64,000 nucleotides of DNA. Source: an uncultured Tateyamaria sp. (GTDB taxonomy: Bacteria > Pseudomonadota > Alphaproteobacteria > Rhodobacterales > Rhodobacteraceae). The position numbers and the translations under genes were made by a program. Location of the stretch: contig NZ_CANNDS010000001.1 of the NCBI RefSeq assembly GCF_947503415.1, positions 1,150,501-1,214,500 on the forward strand, given 5' to 3'. The notes below the pieces were generated by a model that did not search any database, was not told the origin of the DNA, and saw only the letters and a program-made list of their open reading frames with translations. Below are positions 19,831 through 28,868 of the stretch, in pieces (position 1 is the first letter of the stretch; each line of letters begins with the position of its first letter).

Positions 19831-20670
19831 ATGAAAAAACGTTTCTTTTCCCTGCCCGCGCTTGGTCTGATCGCCGCGATGGCGCTACCGGCGGCTGCAC
19901 AGGATGCGGACACGGTTGTCGCCACTGTAAACGGAACGGACATCACCGTTGGTCACATGATTGTGGCACGCGCATCCCTGCCGCAGCAATTCCAGCAATT
20001 GCCACCCGAAGTGCTGTTCACCGGCATTCTTGAACAACTGATCAACCAGACCCTTCTCGCTCAGGCCTACGAAGGTGAACTTCCGAAGCGCGCGCAGTTT
20101 CAGCTTGAAAACGAAACCCGGTCTTTGACAGCTGGCGAAGCACTGGAAGTACTGTTTCAAGAGCAGCTGACAGACGATGCGATCCAGGCCGCGTATGAGG
20201 CACAATTCGCCGGGACTACACCAAAGGAAGAGTATAACGCGTCCCATATTCTCGTGGAAACAGAGGAAGAAGCGACCGCCGTCAAATCCGAAATCGAAGG
20301 TGGTGCAGATTTCGAAGCCACGGCACGTGAAAAGTCGACTGGCCCATCGGGCCCGAACGGTGGACTGCTTGGCTGGTTCGGCACAGGTCAAATGGTGCCC
20401 AGCTTCGAAGCGGCCGTCATTGCACTGGAAGTGGGCGAAGTCTCTGACCCCGTCCAAACCGACTTTGGCTGGCATATCATCGTTCTGAACGAAACGCGGA
20501 TCGCCGAAGCCCCCGCTTTGGACGAAGTGCGCGAGGAATTGGAACAGACCGTCCGTGATACGGCAGTCGAAGGATATGTGGCGGAACTGACTGAAGGTGC
20601 CCAGATTGACCAATCCGCAGCGGCTGAGATTGACCCTTCGGTTCTCCTTGATCTGACCTTGGTACAGTAA
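19831..20670 (+). CDS. Periplasmic parvulin-type peptidyl-prolyl isomerase
   Basis: 279 residues from the ATG at 19831 (MKKRFFSLPALGLIAAMALP), the start that gives a clean signal peptide ending at AAA-QD; a start 48 bases upstream would bury the signal. The SurA/PrsA-like N-terminal chaperone helices (30-125) precede a PpiC domain at about 130-225 (NASHILVETEEEATAVKSEI, GPSGPNGGLLGWFGTGQMVP, VQTDFGWHIIVL). It should speed proline isomerisation and folding of exported proteins. It is divergent from secA, which delivers such proteins, and is followed 3 bases later by argJ. Confidence 0.92.
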   Translation: MKKRFFSLPALGLIAAMALPAAAQDADTVVATVNGTDITVGHMIVARASLPQQFQQLPPEVLFTGILEQLINQTLLAQAYEGELPKRAQFQLENETRSLTAGEALEVLFQEQLTDDAIQAAYEAQFAGTTPKEEYNASHILVETEEEATAVKSEIEGGADFEATAREKSTGPSGPNGGLLGWFGTGQMVPSFEAAVIALEVGEVSDPVQTDFGWHIIVLNETRIAEAPALDEVREELEQTVRDTAVEGYVAELTEGAQIDQSAAAEIDPSVLLDLTLVQ

Positions 20671-20673
20671 ACG

Positions 20674-21900
20674 ATGGCCGGTGCTTTGCCTCGGTCGCCC
20701 TTGGCACCAGAACGTTTTCCCGAACTGCCAGAAATCAACGGCGTAACATTTGCAGCAACCGCTGCAGGTGTGCGGTATACTGGTCGAAAGGACGTCATGC
20801 TCGCGGTGTGCGCTCCGGGAACGGCTGTCGCCGGGGTGTTCACCAAATCGGCGACACGCGCTGCGCCGGTGTTGGATTGCCAGAACAAGATTGGGCGGAA
20901 TAGCGAAGCTGGCGCGGCGATATTGGTGAATGCAGGCAATGCAAACGCCTTTACTGGGCGTAATGGAACCGACGCTGTGCAGGCGTTGGTCACGGCGACC
21001 TCACAAGCAACCAGTTTGCCGGAAGACCGCGTCTTTACCGCGTCGACTGGTGTGATTGGTGAGCCTTTGGCGCATGATCGGATCACGGCGCATCTGGCCG
21101 ACCTCGTTACAAATCAAGCGCCAGATGCAATTGCTGATGCCGCTTCGGCGATCATGACGACGGATACCTACGCAAAGGGTGCCGCGCAGACGGTGGTCAT
21201 TGACGGTACTGCGGTGCGTATCGCGGGGATCGCCAAAGGCAGCGGCATGATCGCCCCGGACATGGCGACCATGCTTGTCTACATCTTTACGGACGCGTTG
21301 ATCGAACAAGGCGCGTTGCAGGACTTGACCAGCAGCATCTGCGATCGAACGTTCAACTGCATTACCGTCGACAGCGACACGTCAACGTCGGACAGCCTGC
21401 TTGTGGCCGCAACCGGCGCAAGTGGGGTGGATGTTGCCGACAGCACTGATTTTGCGGATGCGCTGCACTCCGTCATGCTCGACCTTGCGCATCAAGTGGT
21501 GCGGGACGGCGAAGGCGCGACAAAGTTTGTCGAGATCGCAGTGACGGGCTGCACGGACAATACGGCGGCCAAAACTCACGGCCTGTCCATTGCAAACTCG
21601 CCTTTGGTCAAAACCGCCATTGCCGGCGAAGATCCCAATTGGGGCCGCGTCGTGATGGCAATTGGCAAATCTGGCGCGCCAGCTGATCGAGACACGCTGT
21701 CGATCTGGTTTGGCGATGTTTTGGTCGCTGAAAATGGATGGGTCAGTCCGAGCTATCGTGAAGAAGATGCAGCAACGCATATGAAGGGCGACCACATCCA
21801 TATCCGGGTAGACTGCGGCATGGGAGACGGGCAGGCCACGGTGTGGACCTGCGACTTGACCCATGGATATATCGACATCAACGCGGATTACCGGTCGTGA
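20674..21900 (+). CDS. argJ: Bifunctional glutamate N-acetyltransferase / amino-acid acetyltransferase
   Basis: 408 residues. It transfers acetyl from N-acetylornithine to glutamate (and may also use acetyl-CoA) in arginine biosynthesis. The self-cleavage site is the MATML within KGSGMIAPDMATMLVYIFTD (about residue 190), where the Thr becomes the new N-terminal nucleophile. NAGNANAFTG and the late EDPNWGRVVMAIGKSG are family hallmarks. It starts 3 bases after the parvulin gene and its TGA overlaps the mutT GTG start. argG, another arginine gene, lies 28 kb to the right. Confidence 0.97.
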   Translation: MAGALPRSPLAPERFPELPEINGVTFAATAAGVRYTGRKDVMLAVCAPGTAVAGVFTKSATRAAPVLDCQNKIGRNSEAGAAILVNAGNANAFTGRNGTDAVQALVTATSQATSLPEDRVFTASTGVIGEPLAHDRITAHLADLVTNQAPDAIADAASAIMTTDTYAKGAAQTVVIDGTAVRIAGIAKGSGMIAPDMATMLVYIFTDALIEQGALQDLTSSICDRTFNCITVDSDTSTSDSLLVAATGASGVDVADSTDFADALHSVMLDLAHQVVRDGEGATKFVEIAVTGCTDNTAAKTHGLSIANSPLVKTAIAGEDPNWGRVVMAIGKSGAPADRDTLSIWFGDVLVAENGWVSPSYREEDAATHMKGDHIHIRVDCGMGDGQATVWTCDLTHGYIDINADYRS

Positions 21901-22295
21901 AGGTTGTTCTGGTTTCAGCCGTGGCGCTGATTGATGTGGACGGGCGCGTGTTGTTGGCCCAACGGCCCGAAGGCAAGTCCATGGCGGGGCTCTGGGAATT
22001 TCCGGGTGGCAAGGTCGAACAGGGCGAAACGCCCGAAGCTGCCTTGATCCGGGAGTTGCAGGAAGAATTGGGAATCGACACGTGGCAGTCATGTCTCGCG
22101 CCGCTGACCTTTGCCAGCCACAGCTACGAGACATTTCATCTACTGATGCCGCTATTTGCCTGTCGAAAGTGGGAGGGCACGCCTCAATCTCGCGAAAATC
22201 AGGCTCTGAAATGGGTGCGGCCCAAGGATTTGCGGGACTATCCCATGCCCGAAGCGGACATCCCGCTGATCCCGATCCTCCGAGATTGGCTATAG
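21897..22295 (+). CDS. mutT: (Deoxy)nucleoside triphosphate pyrophosphohydrolase MutT (Nudix)
   Basis: 132 residues from the GTG at 21897, which overlaps the argJ stop as GTGA (MKVVLVSAVALIDVDGRVLL); a frame extending back to 21843 lies inside argJ. The Nudix box is complete (GGKVEQGETPEAALIRELQEELGI), and the preceding LAQRPEGKSMAGLWEFPGG is the classic MutT signature. It removes 8-oxo-dGTP to prevent A-to-C mutations. Translationally coupled to argJ. Confidence 0.93.
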   Translation: MKVVLVSAVALIDVDGRVLLAQRPEGKSMAGLWEFPGGKVEQGETPEAALIRELQEELGIDTWQSCLAPLTFASHSYETFHLLMPLFACRKWEGTPQSRENQALKWVRPKDLRDYPMPEADIPLIPILRDWL

Positions 22296-22414
22296 GTTTC
22301 AGTCATATTCTTCACAAACTGGCGAAAAAAGAGACAGTTCTGTGACATTGTTGATGACTTGTTAACCATCATACTTATAGTTGAGGCATCACTTTCTTTT
22401 TGGGGAGGAAAGTC

Positions 22415-22549
22415 ATGCTACGCACTATTGCCTTGGGCAGTGCCGTTCTAATCCAAGGGGTTTACGTAAAAACCCTTTCTGATGGACGGATGACTGTCAG
22501 GGTCGACGGAGCTCACTACTCCGGTACACCCGTTACGCAAACTGCATAA
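22415..22549 (+). CDS. Small conserved-looking protein, 44 residues, function unknown
   Basis: The ATG at 22415 follows a strong GGGGAGGAA site (22402-22410) at good spacing. The frame reads MLRTIALGSAVLIQGVYVKT, then LSDGRMTVRVDGAHYSGTPV, then TQTA and stop. Upstream is an AT-rich region with a possible promoter (TTGATG at 22351, TATAGT at 22376, a long 19-base spacer), and 16 bases downstream begins a perfect terminator, so it is a self-contained transcription unit. The predicted fold is a short beta-barrel-like strand set (GSxVxxQGxxVxxLxDGRxxVRVDG), resembling small SH3/OB-like folds. I recall short proteins of this pattern in Rhodobacterales near infB, without a known function. Confidence 0.75.
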   Translation: MLRTIALGSAVLIQGVYVKTLSDGRMTVRVDGAHYSGTPVTQTA

Positions 22550-22565
22550 CGCGACGATCTGAAGA

Positions 22566-22600
22566 AAAAAGGGGACGGTGCACTTCGCCGTCCCCTTTTT
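22566..22600. terminator. Bidirectional intrinsic terminator between the small gene and infB
   Basis: GGGGACGG (22571-22578) pairs perfectly with CCGTCCCC (22588-22595) around a 9-base loop, flanked by an A-run on the left and TTTTT on the right. It therefore works on both strands, ending the small-gene transcript on the plus strand and the rimP-nusA-ylxR-infB transcript on the minus strand. Confidence 0.92.
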
Positions 22601-22621
22601 CCTTGCTTGTCAGTAATGCGA

Positions 22622-25093
22622 TTAGTCGAGTGTCCGCGTGACCTCTTCGCGCTCGAAGATCTCAATCACATCCTTTGGACGGATGTCGTCGTAGTTCTCG
22701 AACGCCATGCCGCATTCCTGGCCCGACTGCACTTCGGCCACTTCATCTTTGAAGCGTTTCAGAGTTTTCAGGGTGCCCTCGTGGATCACGACGTTGTCGC
22801 GCAGCAGACGCACACCGGCAGAGCGGCGCGCCACACCTTCGGTGACCAGACAGCCCGCGACCTTGCCGACGTTGGATACCTTGAAGACCTCTTTGATCTC
22901 AGCATAGCCGATAAAGGTCTCGCGGATCTCCGCGCTCAGCAAGCCAGATGCCGCCGCTTTCACATCGTCCACAAGGTCATAGATCACCGAATAGTATCGG
23001 ATTTCGACGCCCTTCTGGTTCGCAGTGTTCCGGGCGGATGCATTCGCACGCACGTTAAAGCCCATGATAGGCGCGCCTGACGCTTCGGCCAGACCCACAT
23101 CGGTTTCGGTGATCGCACCGACGCCCGAGTGCAGCACGCGCACGCGCACCTCGTCATTGCCAATCTTCTCCATCGCCTGAACGATGGCTTCGGCAGACCC
23201 TTGCACGTCCGCTTTGACCAAGATGGGCAACTCGCTGACGTTCTCGTCGGCTTTGGCGTTGGCCATCAGCTGTTCAAGGGTCGTGGCCGCACCAGCCGCC
23301 GCACGTTTGTCCTTGGCCGCTTTCTCGCGGTATTCCGCGATCTCGCGTGCCTGTGCTTCGGTCTCTGTCACATTCAGAACGTCACCCGCTTCGGGTGTGC
23401 CATTCAGGCCCAGAACCTCGACAGGCACCGATGGGCCCGCCTCTTTGACGCGTTCGCCCTTGTCGTTGATCAGCGCACGGACCTTACCGTACTGCTCACC
23501 CACAACAAAGATATCGCCCTGACGCAGCGTGCCGTTCTGAACCAGAACGGTCGCAACAGGACCACGGCCCACATCAAGCTGCGCCTCGATCACGGCACCT
23601 TGGGCAGCGCGGTCGGGGTTGGCTTTCAGTTCCAGTATCTCGGCTTGCAGCGCGATGGCTTCCAGCAGTTCGTCCAGACCCTGACCCGTGATGGCCGAAA
23701 CTTCGACATCCTGAACATCGCCGGACATCTTCTCGACGATGACCTCGTGTTGCAGCAGATCGGTGCGGACCTTGTCAGGTGTCGCATCGGGTTTGTCGAT
23801 CTTGTTGATCGCCACGATCATCGGCACCTCGGCCGCCTTGGCGTGGTTGATGGCCTCAATCGTCTGCGGCATCACAGCGTCATCCGCCGCAACCACCAGA
23901 ACAACGATGTCCGTCACTTGCGCACCGCGCGACCGCATCGACGTAAACGCCGCGTGGCCCGGAGTATCAAGGAACGACAACAACGCGCCGCCATCGGTTT
24001 TCACCTGATAGGCACCAATGTGCTGGGTGATACCGCCAGCTTCGCCCGAGACGACCTTGGCGTCACGGATGGCGTCCAGCAGCGATGTCTTACCGTGGTC
24101 AACGTGACCCATGATGGTAATGACGGGCGGACGATCTTGCAGGTCTTCATCGTTGTCGATGACCTCTTTGATCACGTCCTCAACATCAGCATCGGAAACG
24201 CGCTGCACCTTGTGGCCAAACTCTTCGATGATCAACTCGGCGGTATCCGCGTCAATGGTCTGGTTCTGCGTGACCATCATGCCGTTGTTCATCAGCGCCT
24301 TGACGACATCGCCCACACGCTCGGCCATACGGTTGGCCAGCTCAGACACGACAATCGCTTCGGGTAACGCAACCGTGCGCATAACCTTTTCACGCTCAAC
24401 CGAGCCGCCCATCGCTTTCTGGCGGGCACGCTCTTGCTTGCGCTTCATCGCGGCCATGGACCGCTGACGGCCACCTTCGCCACCGCGCAGCGCTTGGTTC
24501 AACGTCAGCTTGCCAGAGCGGCGACCGCCATCGTCACGGCCACGGTTGCTGGGGCGCTGTTCGCGCTCGCGATCCGTCTTGCGTGGGGTCGCAGCAGGCG
24601 TGGCCTGACGTTGCGCAGGTTTTGCAGCCTCTGCAGGGGCCGCGGCAGCGGCCTGAGCAGCAGCGGCAGCTTCGGCCACTTTGCGCTTCTCTTCTTCTTC
24701 CTTGGCCTTGAGGGCTTCCTCGCGTTCACGCTCGGCTTGCTCTTTGGCTTCGGCTTCGGCCCGGCGACGCTCGCGTTCGACTTCGCGCGCTTTCTCTTCC
24801 TCAGCACGCTTGGCGGCCTCTTCGACCTCACGCGCCTTGGCGGCTTGCACGGCCTTCAGGCGGCGGTCCATCTCAGCATCGGAAATGCCCGCAGGGCGAC
24901 GGCTTGGATCACCACCGGCAGAGCCCGCAGCGCCGGCAGGCTTTGCGGCACCCGGCTTGGGTACCACAACGCGCTTGCGTTTGGTTTCGACGACGACATT
25001 CTTGGTCCGTCCGTGGCTGAAACTCTGTTTCACATTGCCCGGACGCGCGCCGCTGCGCAGACCCAAAGTCTTCTTCCCGTCAGTATCGCTCAT
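22622..25093 (-). CDS. infB: Translation initiation factor IF-2
   Basis: 823 residues. GTPase that brings initiator fMet-tRNA to the 30S subunit. The first 240 residues form a long charged Ala/Glu/Arg-rich region ([20 protein letters not shown]) as in other alphaproteobacterial IF-2. The G domain starts at about residue 327 with [15 protein letters not shown]3 is DTPGHAAF and G4 is NKID. The C-terminal fMet-tRNA-binding domain ends [12 protein letters not shown]. It starts 9 bases downstream of ylxR and closes the rimP-nusA-ylxR-infB operon. Confidence 0.99.
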   Translation of the reverse strand: MSDTDGKKTLGLRSGARPGNVKQSFSHGRTKNVVVETKRKRVVVPKPGAAKPAGAAGSAGGDPSRRPAGISDAEMDRRLKAVQAAKAREVEEAAKRAEEEKAREVERERRRAEAEAKEQAEREREEALKAKEEEEKRKVAEAAAAAQAAAAAPAEAAKPAQRQATPAATPRKTDREREQRPSNRGRDDGGRRSGKLTLNQALRGGEGGRQRSMAAMKRKQERARQKAMGGSVEREKVMRTVALPEAIVVSELANRMAERVGDVVKALMNNGMMVTQNQTIDADTAELIIEEFGHKVQRVSDADVEDVIKEVIDNDEDLQDRPPVITIMGHVDHGKTSLLDAIRDAKVVSGEAGGITQHIGAYQVKTDGGALLSFLDTPGHAAFTSMRSRGAQVTDIVVLVVAADDAVMPQTIEAINHAKAAEVPMIVAINKIDKPDATPDKVRTDLLQHEVIVEKMSGDVQDVEVSAITGQGLDELLEAIALQAEILELKANPDRAAQGAVIEAQLDVGRGPVATVLVQNGTLRQGDIFVVGEQYGKVRALINDKGERVKEAGPSVPVEVLGLNGTPEAGDVLNVTETEAQAREIAEYREKAAKDKRAAAGAATTLEQLMANAKADENVSELPILVKADVQGSAEAIVQAMEKIGNDEVRVRVLHSGVGAITETDVGLAEASGAPIMGFNVRANASARNTANQKGVEIRYYSVIYDLVDDVKAAASGLLSAEIRETFIGYAEIKEVFKVSNVGKVAGCLVTEGVARRSAGVRLLRDNVVIHEGTLKTLKRFKDEVAEVQSGQECGMAFENYDDIRPKDVIEIFEREEVTRTLD

Positions 25094-25102
25094 AAAGCTC
25101 GT

Positions 25103-25723
25103 CTATCCTTCCCGACGGCCCTTGCCGTCGTCATTTTCGCGCACCCCGCGTAAACGGTTGGCTTCCTCTACAACACGTTGCGTGAGTCCACCAGAGGCGA
25201 GCGCCCCATGTATCACAGTTTGGCGTCCGAATGCCAAACCCAACTCGTCGGCCGTCAACCAGCCGATGTAAGTTCCAAAATGCGGCGTGCTCAGTTTGGA
25301 CTTGCCACGGCCCGAACCATCCGACGCCTGGATCAAAACCAGTGCTTCTTCCATCTGAAGCATGTTCTTGACCTTCTCGTACCCGGCCACGGCACTGCCC
25401 GACTTGCGGGACAGGGCAATCAGGTCAACGACACGCCGCGCCAATTGGCGTTCGACCTCGTCCACCAGGCCTTCGGGCACCTGCACGGGTTGCTTGGCCC
25501 CCCGTGCAAACAGCTTCTTCTGCACTGCCTTCTCAAGTGCTGACCGATCCGCCGCAACATAAATACCACGACCGGGCAACTTGCCCGCGATGTCCGGCAC
25601 GATCTGCGCATCTGGTCCCACGACAAAGCGGATCAACCCATATTTGGGTTGCACCTCGCCCGTGGCAATGCACTTGCGTTCCGGTCCATCCGACCGATCC
25701 TTTGAGGCGCCACCGCGTCCCAT
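25103..25723 (-). CDS. YlxR-family RNA-binding protein with L7Ae-like C-terminal domain
   Basis: 206 residues from the ATG at 25723 (MGRGGASKDRSDGPERKCIA); a longer frame to 25834 would overlap the end of nusA by about 90 bases and give a basic, low-complexity extension. The N-terminal YlxR (DUF448) domain shows ERKCIATGE, LIRFVVGPD and LPGRGIYVAADRSALEKAVQ. The C-terminal half (about 95-185) resembles the L7Ae/L30e fold (ALSRKSGSAVAGYEKVKNML, EEALVLIQASDGS). Such nusA-infB neighbours bind RNA. The ribosome site is weak (GGTGGG), and a hairpin covers the junction with nusA. Confidence 0.85.
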   Translation of the reverse strand: MGRGGASKDRSDGPERKCIATGEVQPKYGLIRFVVGPDAQIVPDIAGKLPGRGIYVAADRSALEKAVQKKLFARGAKQPVQVPEGLVDEVERQLARRVVDLIALSRKSGSAVAGYEKVKNMLQMEEALVLIQASDGSGRGKSKLSTPHFGTYIGWLTADELGLAFGRQTVIHGALASGGLTQRVVEEANRLRGVRENDDGKGRREG

Positions 25724-25732
25724 CAGGCCCAC

Positions 25733-25756
25733 CCGAGGCCTGAGATCAGGCCTCGG
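25733..25756 (-). promoter_or_regulatory. Hairpin at the nusA stop / ylxR start junction
   Basis: CCGAGGCCTGA (25733-25743) and TCAGGCCTCGG (25746-25756) are perfect complements around a two-base centre. The stem includes the nusA stop codon and lies 10 bases before the ylxR start, covering its ribosome-binding region. It could couple ylxR translation to nusA translation by being opened by ribosomes finishing nusA. Confidence 0.5.
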
Positions 25757-27371
25757 CCTCCTCGGTGGCTTCTTCGCCGTCTTCTTCGGCTTCGGCCTGT
25801 TGGGCCTCAAGCTCTGCCGGGTCGACCCAACCAAGCAATACGCGGGCCGTCATGATCAAATGTTGTGCCTCTTCCAGGGAAACCTCAAAGGGTTCCAGAA
25901 CACCATCATCCTTGTGACGTTCGCCATCGACGGTTGTCCAGCCACCGGCCAGTTCCCAGTCCGCGCATGTCGCAAAATCTTCGAGGGTTTTGACGTCGTC
26001 CTTGGCGAGCGCCTCTACCATTTGGGGTGTGAGCCCGTCGAATTCAATAAGGCTGTCTTCGGCACCCATGCTGCGCGCATTATCCAGTGCTGCCTTGGCT
26101 TGCGCTTCCAACACGTCGCGGGCACGGGCTTGCAGTTCCTGAGCGGTGCCTTCGTCCACGCCGTCGATGACCAGCAGTTCTTCCTGCTCGACATAGGCGA
26201 CCTCTTCGAGGTTCGTGAACCCTTCGGAGACCAGCAACTGCGCAAAGAATTCATCCAGGTCCAGCGTGTCCATGAACAACTTGGTACGTTGCTCGAATTC
26301 CGCCTGACGACGGGCCGATTCTTCGGCTTCGGTCATGATGTCGATATCAAGGTTGGTCAGCTGGCTTGCCAAACGAACGTTCTGACCACGACGGCCAATG
26401 GCGAGGGACAATTGTTCCTCGGGCACGACCACTTCGATCTTGCCGGCCTCTTCGTCCAGAACAACTTTGCTCACTTCCGCAGGCTGCAGCGCGTTCACAA
26501 GGAAAGTGGGCTGATCTTCATTCCATGGAATGATGTCGATCTTTTCACCCTGCAATTCGTTCACAACGGCCTGCACGCGTGACCCGCGCATACCCACACA
26601 CGCCCCGACAGGGTCGATGGAGTTGTCATAAGAGATCACGGCGATCTTCGCACGGCTGCCGGGATCACGGGCCACGGCCTTGATGTCGATGATGCCATCG
26701 TAAATCTCGGGCACTTCCATCTTGAACAACTCGGCCATGAATTCAGGCGCCGTGCGGCTCAGGAAGATTTGCGGACCGCGTTGTTCGCGGCGTACATCTT
26801 TGATGTAGCAGCGGATGCGGTCATTCGGGCGGTACGATTCGCGGCCGATCTTTTCGTTGCGGCGCAGGATGGCTTCGCCCGCACCCACGTCCACGATGAC
26901 GTTGCCGTATTCCTCACGCTTGACCAACGCGTTGATGATGGTGCCCGCGCGGTCCTTGAACTCTTCGTACTGACGGTCACGCTCGGCTTCGCGCACCTTC
27001 TGCAGGATCACCTGCTTGGCGGATTGGGCAGCGATGCGGCCCATCTCTACCGGGGGGACTTCCTCGACAAAGGTGTCACCGACGGCAGGGTTTTCCATGT
27101 ACTGCTTGGCCTGCTCGACGGTGAACTCGGCCTGGTAGTTTTCCAGCTCCTCATCCTCGACCACGGTGCGGACGCGGGTGAATGTAGCCTTGCCGGTCTT
27201 GCGGTCGATGGCGACACGAATGTCCATTTCGGCCCCGTAGCGGGACTTGGCCGCACGGGCGAGCGATTCTTCCATCGCCTCGACCACCAAACCGGGGTCG
27301 ATCATCTTTTCGCGCGCAACGGCTTCTGCGGTTTGCAGCAGCTCAAGCTGGTTTGCAGATGTAATGGCCAT
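25746..27371 (-). CDS. nusA: Transcription termination/antitermination protein NusA
   Basis: 541 residues. RNA-polymerase-bound factor for pausing, termination and antitermination. Order: N-terminal domain (1-125), S1 (about 135-200; [20 protein letters not shown]), KH1-KH2 (about 230-345; [20 protein letters not shown] and [19 protein letters not shown]), then two C-terminal acidic helix-hairpin-helix repeats ([19 protein letters not shown]) and an acidic tail ([13 protein letters not shown]). Its ATG overlaps the rimP stop by one base (TGATG). In E. coli NusA controls its own operon's leader; here a terminator precedes rimP. Confidence 0.98.
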   Translation of the reverse strand: MAITSANQLELLQTAEAVAREKMIDPGLVVEAMEESLARAAKSRYGAEMDIRVAIDRKTGKATFTRVRTVVEDEELENYQAEFTVEQAKQYMENPAVGDTFVEEVPPVEMGRIAAQSAKQVILQKVREAERDRQYEEFKDRAGTIINALVKREEYGNVIVDVGAGEAILRRNEKIGRESYRPNDRIRCYIKDVRREQRGPQIFLSRTAPEFMAELFKMEVPEIYDGIIDIKAVARDPGSRAKIAVISYDNSIDPVGACVGMRGSRVQAVVNELQGEKIDIIPWNEDQPTFLVNALQPAEVSKVVLDEEAGKIEVVVPEEQLSLAIGRRGQNVRLASQLTNLDIDIMTEAEESARRQAEFEQRTKLFMDTLDLDEFFAQLLVSEGFTNLEEVAYVEQEELLVIDGVDEGTAQELQARARDVLEAQAKAALDNARSMGAEDSLIEFDGLTPQMVEALAKDDVKTLEDFATCADWELAGGWTTVDGERHKDDGVLEPFEVSLEEAQHLIMTARVLLGWVDPAELEAQQAEAEEDGEEATEEAEA

Positions 27372-27946
27372 CAGCCGTCCTCCTCTGACCCTTCGGTCTG
27401 TATCTCGTCGAAATCAGTTTCGTTCAACACGCCCGCGGCTTTGCGCTGGCGCAGCATTTCCTTGATCAACTCGTCCGTCAGGACCAGCTTTGCATCGCTC
27501 AACCACTCGAACTTCAGGCCAATCGTGCCCTCGGCCACGTTGATCAGCACTTCGTCGTCTTCAATCCCGGCCAACACACCTTTGAAGCGGCGGCGCCCGT
27601 CGATCAATTCGTCGGTTTCCAGCTTCGCCTCGTAGCCTTCGAACGCATCAAAATCCTTGAGGCGCGTCAGCGGGCGATCAATACCGGGGCTGGACACTTC
27701 AAGCGTATAGGCGTCCAGAATCGGATCCTCCACGTCCAGCGTCGCGCTCACGGCTGTCGAAATCGCACCGCAATCATCCACTTCGATCCCGCCATCGGGC
27801 TTGTCCGCCATGATTTGCAGCGTCGTTTCCTTGCCGCTCATCAGCCGGATGCGCACCAGTTCATAGCCCAGATCCTCGATCACCGGAGTGATGATCTCGG
27901 CCAGGCGGCGGTCGATGGCTGCTTTGGCGATCAGGTCGTTGGTCAT
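27371..27946 (-). CDS. rimP: Ribosome maturation factor RimP
   Basis: 191 residues from the ATG at 27946 ([20 protein letters not shown]); a TTG three codons upstream is an alternative. RimP helps mature the 30S subunit. The N-terminal domain has the conserved [14 protein letters not shown], followed by [20 protein letters not shown] and [20 protein letters not shown]. The C-terminal Sm-like domain is at about 105-165. It leads the rimP-nusA-ylxR-infB operon. The Shine-Dalgarno is weak (TTGGA). Confidence 0.95.
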   Translation of the reverse strand: MTNDLIAKAAIDRRLAEIITPVIEDLGYELVRIRLMSGKETTLQIMADKPDGGIEVDDCGAISTAVSATLDVEDPILDAYTLEVSSPGIDRPLTRLKDFDAFEGYEAKLETDELIDGRRRFKGVLAGIEDDEVLINVAEGTIGLKFEWLSDAKLVLTDELIKEMLRQRKAAGVLNETDFDEIQTEGSEEDG

Positions 27947-27973
27947 GGTGTCCAATATCTAGGTGCAGGGCAC

Positions 27974-27997
27974 AAAAAAACGGGCGCGCGGCCCGTT
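27974..27997 (-). terminator. Intrinsic terminator or leader attenuator upstream of rimP
   Basis: Read on the minus strand, AACGGGC (27997-27991) pairs with GCCCGTT (27985-27979) around CGCGC and runs into seven consecutive T residues. It ends about 28 bases before the rimP ATG. It either ends the pip / solute-binding transcript or, if the promoter at 28052-28080 is real, acts as an attenuator in the rimP operon leader. Confidence 0.85.
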
Positions 27998-28051
27998 GGT
28001 GTTTCCCGGTGGAGCGTCGGGTGTGGACCCCAGCGCGCCGCTGTTGAGGGG

Positions 28052-28080
28052 GATATACGCATGTGGTCCTGAGTCTGCAA
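28052..28080 (-). promoter_or_regulatory. Possible sigma-70-type promoter for the rimP operon
   Basis: On the minus strand, TTGCAG (28080-28075) and TATATC (28057-28052) are separated by 17 bases. The match is 3/6 at -35 and 4/6 at -10, so weak on its own. It lies just after the solute-binding gene's stop and upstream of the terminator at 27974-27997. Confidence 0.3.
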
Positions 28081-28097
28081 GCCCCATGCGATTGGGT

Positions 28098-28868
28098 TCA
28101 GGCCATCCACCACCGTTCAGCCATGCGCAGGTTGTCGAGCGGACATGATTTGCCGACGGTGACAGGCACTGTGACCGACCGGCTGGCGATATGCGTCGCA
28201 GCATGCGCATTGGGCAATGTCTGGAAATCGCGCGGGTCGGCGTAGTCGTCCAAAGCGATTACATCGGCCACATCCACCAACCCATCGCGCAACGCTTCGC
28301 CACGAATCTGTTCGGCGCTGAACTGCACAAACTCGACCGAATCGAACCACCCGGCACCCTGCTTCCAGTGGTTTTCTACGCGACTGCCGATGAAGTGCCG
28401 CCCGGCGTCGAGCTTCTGTATTTCATATAACCCGGTGCCCGTCGTAGACCGCACTTCGAACCCCGGCTGCGCCAAGAGATAAGGCAGGCTTGGGTTCGGC
28501 GCATCCAGCGTGATCTCAAACGTGAGGTCATCAATCGTGGTCACATTCCACATGAAGCCACCAACAGACGCCGCATTAAATACGGTACCATCGTGGAACT
28601 TCACACCTTCGCGCAGCTTGAACCGCCAGACACGCGCCTCTGCATCCGACGACCACTCAGTCGCCAATTCACCGCGCAGCGTGCCGTCGGCCGCAATCTC
28701 TGTCAGGTTGTCGAAGACTGTCGCGGCCACCGCTTGATCAAACAGCGCGGGCGACAACGCCGCCTTCAACCGCCCGCCCCGCTTGGGCAGCGCAGATGCG
28801 CCCGTGGCCGCCAGCAAGGCTGCGGCAGCACCGGAAGCAAAAAGCGCGCGGCGGTCGATCCGGGTCAT
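28098..28868 (-). CDS. Half-length peptide/nickel-type ABC solute-binding protein
   Basis: 256 residues, about half the usual 500-540 of SBP_bac_5 proteins. The N-terminus has a Tat-like signal (RIDRRALFASGAAAALLAAT). The first lobe is recognisable (VFDNLTEIAADGTLRGELAT, WRFKLREGVKFHDGTVFNAA, VTTIDDLTFEITLDAPNPSL, TTGTGLYEIQKLDAG), but the sequence jumps to a short C-terminal part ending in DNLRMAERWWMA and lacks most of the second lobe. The ATG overlaps the pip stop as ATGA. It may be a decayed transport protein retained for another binding role, or a functional short variant; no permease or ATPase genes adjoin. Confidence 0.8.
   Translation of the reverse strand: MTRIDRRALFASGAAAALLAATGASALPKRGGRLKAALSPALFDQAVAATVFDNLTEIAADGTLRGELATEWSSDAEARVWRFKLREGVKFHDGTVFNAASVGGFMWNVTTIDDLTFEITLDAPNPSLPYLLAQPGFEVRSTTGTGLYEIQKLDAGRHFIGSRVENHWKQGAGWFDSVEFVQFSAEQIRGEALRDGLVDVADVIALDDYADPRDFQTLPNAHAATHIASRSVTVPVTVGKSCPLDNLRMAERWWMA

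Noticed and set aside
23129-24367. Plus-strand frame of 412 codons inside infB
   Set aside because: Antisense shadow of infB, full of H/R/D residues and without any domain.
27956-28097. tRNA gene upstream of rimP, as in E. coli metY
   Set aside because: No T-loop GGTTCGAATCC-like sequence, no cloverleaf and no CCA-type end could be found.
28098-28868. Pseudogene call for the short solute-binding protein
   Set aside because: The frame is clean, has a signal peptide and is coupled to pip. No broken remainder follows it, so it is kept as a gene with a note on its length.
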